Shown: piece by piece, positions 56,705-64,000 of the stretch
How positions within the stretch are numbered: position 1 is the stretch's first letter
Layout of the letters: every line of letters begins with the position of its first letter
NCBI GenBank assembly: GCA_039707465.1
Contig: CM077648.1
Span: 27,717,119 to 27,781,118 of the forward strand
Source: Rhabdophis nuchalis
Taxonomy: Eukaryota > Chordata > Lepidosauria > Squamata > Natricidae
Length of the DNA: 64,000 bases
Direction of reading: 5' to 3'
Program-made: the position numbers and the translations under genes
Notes under the pieces: generated by a model
Seen by the model: the letters and a program-made list of their open reading frames with translations, nothing else
What the model was told of the DNA's origin: nothing
Databases searched by the model: none

Positions 56705-58036
56705 GAAAGTCAGACATCAATCTAAATGCATGAACCTACTGGCTGACATACAAGTCAAGTTTTTTGTCATTGATGAAGTAGGATGCTGGTGATATTGACA
56801 GATTTTAGTTGTAGAGCAAACAAATATACATAGAATTTTGAGAAACATACAGATAAATTTTCAAAAAAGTGTTATTTAGTGCCAGATTTCCTATTGACAG
56901 CATTACTGTAAAGGACAATTATATCTACCTGTCTTGGCATGACAGGAAAGTGTAGCTCAGGCCAAAAAGAACTCCACTTGAACTTACTGAACAGCTAATT
57001 GTCTGAACATCACAAATAATGGGATGTTCTCCTCCTGATAAACTAAACTCTATGCCTATTCAATGTGAGTCACACATTGTGATTATGTGATCAGCATTCA
57101 CTCATCTGCTCCATTTGTGATCATGTCATTGTGCTGCCTCTGAGCAAGCTGGTGAAAAGCAGAAGCTTCTTAATTAAAACAACAGATCTGTGAAGAAATT
57201 ACTGTCCTAAAGTGAATCAGTCATCATGTCTTTTGACAGGCCTGTGAAATTCCACGGCTGGGATCCAAAGATGTATCTGAAGGATGTACTGTTGACACCA
57301 TGGAAAAGCTCTTGCAAAAGGAGAGGAAGTTCCTCACATGTGAAACTTTCACTGGATTCTTGCAGAAGGAAATGTGTCAGTAGTAACCAGAAATAATGAG
57401 GCAAAGTGAAATATTATTTCTTCTCTGAAATTTTTATTTAACTGATAATCCTCCATTAAACTGAGAGTGTAGTCAGCAAAGTCAAGAAGGCAGCCATGGC
57501 AGTGGGAGGAAAAATCCAATGAACCTGCAATGCACATAAAACAGAGTTCTGATCACAGACAATTCTAATGTAGAATTTAAGAAGGAAAATGAAATATCAG
57601 CATGCTTGGTGGTTATTGCCAGAAGTTTTCAAGTGAAAATCATAAGGAAATCTACTGTAAGAGAGTAAACAAAAAACAAAAAACTGATATACCATGATTG
57701 TTGCTATAACCATAAGGAAGAAAGCAGAAAAGCAGAAGTGTAATCCAGAGGTATAGATGTACTTATTCAAATTGATATTCAAATAGACATTCAAATTGTG
57801 TAATTAATTTAAGCTCTAGGCAAACAGACAACTAAGAGGATAAAAAAACCAGGCATGAAATATTATGAATTTGAAAATAGAAATAGTAATCTCATATAGC
57901 ATTTGCTGAAATTTAGAAAGGCAGATTAGTGCCTGAAATACTGAGTATTTTGTGTGACGTAGACATTAAAAAATAAAAATGCTAAAATTGACCACTTGCA
58001 TGAGCCTAAAAATAATAGTAAAAATAGAGTATAAAT
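56705..58036. other. No recognised feature
   Basis: AT-rich sequence. Frames of 61-65 codons on the minus strand (57207-57794) lack known domains. Confidence 0.4.
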
Positions 58037-58167
58037 CAGTGATGGGATTCACACAGTTTGCACCACTTCAGGAGAACCAGTTGTTAATCTTTTGAGCAGT
58101 TTAGTGAACTGACTGTTGAAAGAAATCATTAGGGCAGAGAACCAGTTTTTAAATTATTTGAATCCCA
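58037..58167. mobile_element. hAT-type MITE, decayed right end
   Basis: It starts CAGTGATGGGATTCACACAG, has AGGAGAACCAGTTGTTA and GAACCAGTTTTTAAATTATT inside, and ends near TTGAATCCCA, where the usual CCACTG is lost. No target duplication can be defined. Confidence 0.7.
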
Positions 58168-61100
58168 AATAATGGAATAAATGGAATTGTATGCATTTTT
58201 CCTTCTTTCTTACCAAGTAAATTGTAGGCAGCAACTGAGAATTGGAGTTTTATATACTTTATTGGAAGGAGATATACAAAACTACAATGAAAGTTTTGCC
58301 CATGTTAAACTGATCATTTTTTTAAAAACCTACTCATTTTCTTCTATATCCTTCCTTTTAAAAGGACCCTGTTTGAGTCTACTAATAGCAATTTTCAATT
58401 AATCTTTTTGACTTTGATTGAAGGATTAAAAATATAATCTACTCATAGGATTAACTAATGACAAAAAAGTACATCATATTCAGTATGCCCAGTATGGTTA
58501 GAGTCCTGAAATTATCGTATGAACACAAAATGATTTTAATTAATGTCTTTCTATAGTTTTCAATTGGGCACTTAAAAAATTTAGTTTCAAGCTTTCAGCC
58601 AGCACTATATAACTAACAGTCCCAACTGTATGATATATAAGATTAATTATTTTCTGTGTCATCTGATTATATTTCTGTAGTTTTCTCATAACTATCCTTT
58701 ATTTATTATGCATATATCTAACCACTATCAAAAAGACATATTCAAGTATATAATTATTGCAAGGTTAAATACTGTATGATAATCATCTTTATTATAGGAA
58801 TCTATCCACTTGCACAAGGGTACTCAGGAAAATATGCCCTCCAAATGTGCCTGACTCCTAATTTAATCTAATAAAACATAATTTCCCCCTCTTCCAAGGC
58901 TCCTCTAGTTACAAGTAGTCTAAAATTTTTCCCTAAACTTAAGTGATGTAGTGTTAGCATGTAGGAAATTTTGAGTGAAAGATTAAGAGAGGTGATGAAT
59001 TCTGTAAATGAATATATTTCAGCATGAAAACTAAAACTTTTGAAAGTTCACCATATAGATAGTCATGCTAGTCATGATGACAGAAGAGTAGTGACAAGTG
59101 CATGATGATGTTGTATGAAAACTTCATCCTTTGGGTATTGTACTAAAGTCCCAAATTAGAAGTGAGTGTGTGTCAGAGAATTGTTCATCCGGCATCCAAA
59201 TGGAATCAGAAATGCTGACTGTAACTTGTAGTTTTATATAAATAAATATATTTTACAACTACAAATACAGTAAACAGGAGCACTGTCAGGTAAATCAATA
59301 CAGCAGGAATAGCTTAAGGTAAATTACACAACACATAGAGCAGCCAGAGGAAAAAGGCGGGAAACAAAGAAACTTTCCCTTTACACTCACAACAACCAAT
59401 CACAATTTAGATTGCCTCATGCAGTGGCCAATTCTCTTCAACCTATTATCTGTAACTGGGTGTTCTTACTCATTATCCAACCTTCTCGGCTCCAGAGATT
59501 AAATTTTAATATCTTAACAGTATGCAAATCACAGGGTTTGCTTCATATCATGATACACATTTTGTCACTTGTCTTTCTTGCACACACACACCACACAGTC
59601 CCTAGAGCCAATGGCTCACAACTAATCTCCTGAACCTTAGATCTGTACTATATTTACTTTTAGGATAAGAAAGGCTGCTTTTAAACATGCTAATAAAGTC
59701 CTGGTATAATGCAGTGCCTTTCATAATATATTTCTTGTGCAAATGTCATGGATACCCTTACATATTTACAGTTTAAAGGGGTCTTTTTCTGTGGCATTGA
59801 ATAGGGCCAAGATCAGAATGTGGTGGAAAAATTAAGGAGGCTGCTATAATAGTATGATAGACACTTGGCCCATTTTTATGAGCATCGACCATGGGTTTTA
59901 TGGTACTATTTTGACAATAATAGGAGTGGAGTTGTTTTTAATTAAAGTAATAGCTACATATCTGCAGGACGTGAGGATGTCTGCATTTTGGTTTAGTAAA
60001 GTTTATTCCTTGTCATCAGTTTATTGACTTTGCTTAATTTATAGTCTTTTAATTATTATTAACATTTGTCTATGGTTTTTTTTTAAACTTTGTAAAACTT
60101 CCATAATTACTTCAGTCTTATAATGAGAGGTGAGGTTGATGATCTTTTATGTTATTTATGTAGTTCTTTTAAATCTAAATTTAATCACAAAGCCGACAGC
60201 ATGTTTATATCCAGAAATATTCAAAGATTAATTCTTTCTACACTAGACCTAGAACTTGATTAAAATGTCTTAATTAAATCTAACCTACAGTGTATCCATG
60301 CAACTCTCAGTGTGCATGGGTGCATAAAGGAGAGGGGAAATGTTGATTTACTAAATAAACTTCCAGGATTCTGCAGAAAACAGTAATCACTTACAGTTTG
60401 ACAAGTTAATCCATCCAAAATAGTAATATGCTGGATTCCTTCAGGCAATATGCCATATTGTTCTCACTTTATTTAGAACAAGGTTTTATTCTACCAAAAT
60501 CCTTACTGGGCTTTTCAAAAATATCATATTCTCTGAAGGAAAAAATATGCTGAGACACAGAGAGAGAAGAATCTGGTTTCACACTATACATTAAATCATC
60601 TGGTTGGTTTCCGTTTAGCATCTTGTGGAAACACAATTAATTAGTTCAACAAACCGTAATTAAAACCAACTGGTTAGTACAATGTTAGTAACCTATTCAT
60701 GAACTTCTGGAAGCTGTACATTGCCTCATAATTAGTACTTTATGCATTAGTTACATTTTTAAGTGAGTATGTACAACCTTTTGGGAAAACAGAAAAAATA
60801 TCCCTGGACAAAAAGTCAGAATTGTACTCTAGTTAATAAACTTCATACAGTGGAGAATGAAAAAAAAAAGCATTCTCTTTTGTTGGAATTTCCTCTTACA
60901 TTATGCTTATACAGTTGTCAAACTGCTGACATTAAAACAGGTGGAGACCAAAAGGTATGGGTTTTCAGCAGTACTCCGTACAATTTGGAACACTTCACAC
61001 ACACACCGAGAATCAAGGGATGCCCACTCTGCATGTTCTTGTATGGCTTTTAAGATCATGTATTCCAGTTATTCCAGTAAAATTGTGTGTAGATTATAAT

Positions 61101-63380
61101 TCAGCATTGTCCTTGCAAATTGTTTTTATAGTGGTTGATTTTGTTCAGAATTGATTTTAGTTGTGTTGTATTGGGGTAATTTTATCTCATTGTCTTGTTG
61201 TAAATCTCCCAAAAGGGCAATATGTAACATTTTACTTAACTACATTTTAAAAACCACTCTTACACAGTTGAGGTATTCCAAAAAACTAGAGGCAAAATAT
61301 TTATTTTCAACATCTATTGTGTTGGGCACTCATCACTACACCACTAGGTGCACAGACTCGCAGAAGGAGAGAGGATGCCTAAAACTCAGATGTGTATCTG
61401 ATTTCTCACCCCAGAGATAATAAGGAAGATCACATCTTATTTACATAGTAGATATACAGTAGGTCAACTATCCATGCATTGACACATTGCCAGAATCAAG
61501 TTGTTCTGTTTTTGTTTAAAATGTTTCTCACTGTCCCAGATATGTTGGGCTTTAACTCCTCTTCCATGTGGAAGGGTATAAAATTAGGAAAAGCTACTTT
61601 GACTATTGATTTTTAATTATTTATACATTATCCTACCACCTACAGGAAGTTCTTTGAGCTGCATTTTTAAAAATCAATAAAATAGTGATAATGATGTAAT
61701 TGGCATACAGAAGCCATCTCAGTCATTGATTTGTATGCTTGTACAATATGTTTAATCAGGATTCCCACACCATGGGCACATCATGGATTTTACTGACATT
61801 CTCAAATTTATATTTTATAGGTATTAAATGCGATGATGGCCCTGGGAAATTAAATCATCCTTTACAACAGGCAAATTAATGACATTTTATCTTACTAACT
61901 TCAATTATGCTGTCTACCGTGTCAAAAGCACCATGTTCATTGAACCTGGATTTATTCTTGTAAATATTTTGTTACCAAACAATTATACCTAGTTTGTAAT
62001 AAAACATTTGCAAGAAGGAGCCAAATTCAATGAACATCCATTTCCCAGTATTTCAATCCTGAGCTACACATATCCCCTGCTATTGCTACCATCTACTGTC
62101 ACCTATTTCATTTTTATCTGGACACAAGGGCACAGTTTCAAGCAGGTTTCTGCCCCTGTCATTTTGTTTTCTAAGAATTCCTCTGGAAGCTAGAAACATT
62201 GTTGAAAATAAATATATCTGTGGCTGAAACTTTCCTTTCCAAGTTTACAATGGATTTATATATTTTCATAAAATGAAACAAACAAACTAACAAAACTCAG
62301 TTTGATCAATGAAGTGCCACATATACAGGGACAGTATATTAGTATCTAAGTTTTAAATAATGCAAATGATGAGAAATATTTCAATATTGGGGATTAATGT
62401 GTTTATGAATCTATATTTAGTTTCTGTAAATATTTTTGAACATATAAAGATTTTCTGGTGCCTACTCTGTGCTTGGTAAAATTGGATGTTGTTTTTCAAA
62501 TCTTTATATCTTTATTCCTTTTAAACATCCAGACAATCTTATTTATACAGCAGCAAGACAAAATATTATATGCAGGTTTTTTTCTGCAACAAAATTTAAT
62601 TCACAGCTTGGGCAAATACGTATGCAATTACCAAATTACATTATATGTTAAATGCATAACTTTGCTTTCCTTAGTTGTGCTTTAAAATATCAACAGTGGG
62701 TAATGAAGTGCCGCAGAAGGAGAATAAAAAATTTATTTTTTCTATGATCTTTATCCTGATGGGACCTGTCTACATATGTTATTTTAGAAGAAAAAACATG
62801 CAATGGAAAATGTATCTAAAGTAATGTGCTATTTGTCCCCAGGCTATCATAACTATATCCCTTCTTGAGGGTTTTCTGGAAAGGAATTGCAATAAATCAC
62901 ATTTGTTGTTCCTATTTTGAATGTTGCTACTACTATTAATATTAAAGCAGTTCTCAGAATTGGGATGTGACTTCCTGATCATAAAAGTGGCTACTGAGTT
63001 TATCTGTATAACACTAAATATTTCCAAGAATACTGCCAGGGTAAGCCTCAAACTGACTGTTTCAAAAATGATCTGGCACCAACCTTTGAACAGACATCAA
63101 ATTAAATAACAAATAAAAATTAAATCCAGTAGAAACCTTTTCAAATAATGTGAAAACTGGAAAAAAACCAACATTCTGAACTGGACCTTAGTTTAGGAAA
63201 TTGTAAAGTCTTTGACAGTATATGCTTCTATACTTCTTAAAATTATAAAGGATATAATAGCAAAAAGCAATTTGGATTTTCTGTTGCAACTATGCAGTTT
63301 TGTATTTGTCATTACTCGGAATTCTTTGCCAATAGCCCCATCTTCTGGTCTCACACAGTATATACTAGATTTATTTTAAA
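58168..63380. other. Long stretch with no recognised feature
   Basis: About 5.2 kb of AT-rich DNA. Short frames, the longest 96 codons at 60763-61053, overlap one another in different phases and show no domain. Apart from small A or T runs I recognise no repeat family. This is the largest repeat-poor block of the window. A conserved non-coding element cannot be excluded by eye. Confidence 0.5.
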
Positions 63381-63383
63381 TTG

Positions 63384-63560
63384 TTGTAGGTTAAGGCACC
63401 AGGCCAGAAACCTGAAAATTGTGAGTTTTGGTCCCACTCTAGGCACAAAGCCAGTTGGGTGACGTTAAGCTAATCACTGTCTCTCAGCTCTAGGAAGGAG
63501 AGGCTTCTGAAAAAGAAAACTGCAAGAACTTGTCCAGACAACCACAATTGAAATGGGGGA
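63384..63560 (+). mobile_element. Sauria-type SINE (tRNA-derived)
   Basis: The head GGTTAAGGCACCAGGCCAGA, then AACCTGAAAATTGTGAGTTT and GGTCCCACTCTAGGCAC, is the tRNA-related part with worn A and B boxes. The body has AAGCCAGTTGGGTGACGTTA, TCACTGTCTCTCAGC and CTGCAAGAACTTGTCCAGAC, as in squamate Sauria SINEs. The 3' end is thought to depend on BovB machinery, a remnant of which is at 23999-24325. Confidence 0.88.
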
Positions 63561-63599
63561 AACAAACAAAAATAAAACCTAGAAGGCTTTAGACTATAC

Positions 63600-63631
<32 letters not shown>

Positions 63632-64000
63632 CAGATAGGCAGGTTTTAAATCATGCTTTCTGATATGGACAGCATTAAGCTCCAAAGTTATATATAAACA
63701 AAAACAAATAAATTCATGTCAGATGATAGGTGAGTATTTATTCCTTTTTCCAAAAGTTATATAGCTAATATCAGAGAAACCACTAAGGATCATCTTTTTA
63801 TGCACAGAATTCCATGCACCAAATAATCAGAAATCAGACAAAAGAGAATGGTATCTTATGTTAATGGTCCAAGATAGCATCCACTGCTCAGGATTGCACA
63901 TGAGCCCAAACTCCAAAGCCTTAGTTATAATCCTCAAAGCTTCCCCAAAAGTTGCTACAAAATTATGTTTAATAGATGACAACCTCCACACTGATTTGGT
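63561..64000. other. (GTTTT)n run, otherwise no recognised feature
   Basis: About five GTTTT units at 63602-63629. The rest is AT-rich without coding signal. Confidence 0.6.

Noticed and set aside
56508..56720. Frame with Ser-Ile-His-Pro repeats
   Set aside because: Translation of the GATG/GATA microsatellite.
57207..57537. Two minus-strand frames considered as possible host exons
   Set aside because: No recognised domain, no convincing splice sites, and length near what chance allows.

Overview
This window looks like nuclear DNA of a squamate reptile, most probably a snake. I base that on the mix of repeats: short decayed CR1 and L1 LINE ends, a second LINE group with an L2-like reverse transcriptase C-terminus, a BovB (RTE) fragment, a tRNA-derived SINE of the Sauria type, and many small hAT-type elements. 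This is recognition from memory, not a database result. I see no host protein-coding exon, no intact tRNA or rRNA gene and no CRISPR array. The sequence fits an intergenic region or a very long intron. Every long open frame lies in a transposon remnant or in a low-complexity repeat.

Layout. 1-1.36 kb: nothing recognised. 1.36-3.16 kb: a CR1 LINE end split by a 1.27-kb hAT element with a GC-rich foldback and a GAAA tract. 3.6-4.0 kb: a hAT element with perfect 8-bp target duplications. 5.17-5.37 kb: a TCC/TTC tract. 5.9-7.2 kb: a Tigger-like MITE and a minus-strand CR1 end. 9.0-9.99 kb: an L2-like reverse transcriptase end broken by one stop. 11.9-13.7 kb: a hAT element, then an L1 remnant holding a hAT hairpin. 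15.5-18.4 kb: a TA-flanked foldback element, a Penelope-like inverted repeat with decayed hammerhead-like cores, a hAT fragment and a Tigger-like MITE. 20.2-23.4 kb: an LTR-like region, a 411-bp direct repeat pair and a LINE tail. 23.7-27.7 kb: several hAT elements, a BovB piece, a hAT element carrying about 22 copies of a 41-bp minisatellite, and an L2-like end. 31.2-37.7 kb: further L2-like, hAT, Tigger-like and TA-flanked elements. 39.7-43.3 kb and 54-63.4 kb: mostly sequence with no recognised family. 48.0-50.1 kb: a hAT hairpin followed by a composite repeat with CTAC, CT-rich and GC-rich parts and an ATTT tail. 63.4 kb: a Sauria-type SINE.

The strongest theme is the way hAT-type non-autonomous elements act as hosts for new tandem repeats. 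About 17 copies are visible, and ten have an 8-bp target duplication that is perfect or matches at 7 of 8 bases. Inside them, arms are triplicated (56-bp unit), replaced by 10-bp repeats, or expanded from one 41-bp unit to about 22, while other copies in the same window keep the simple form. The expanded array makes long open frames on both strands that are not genes.
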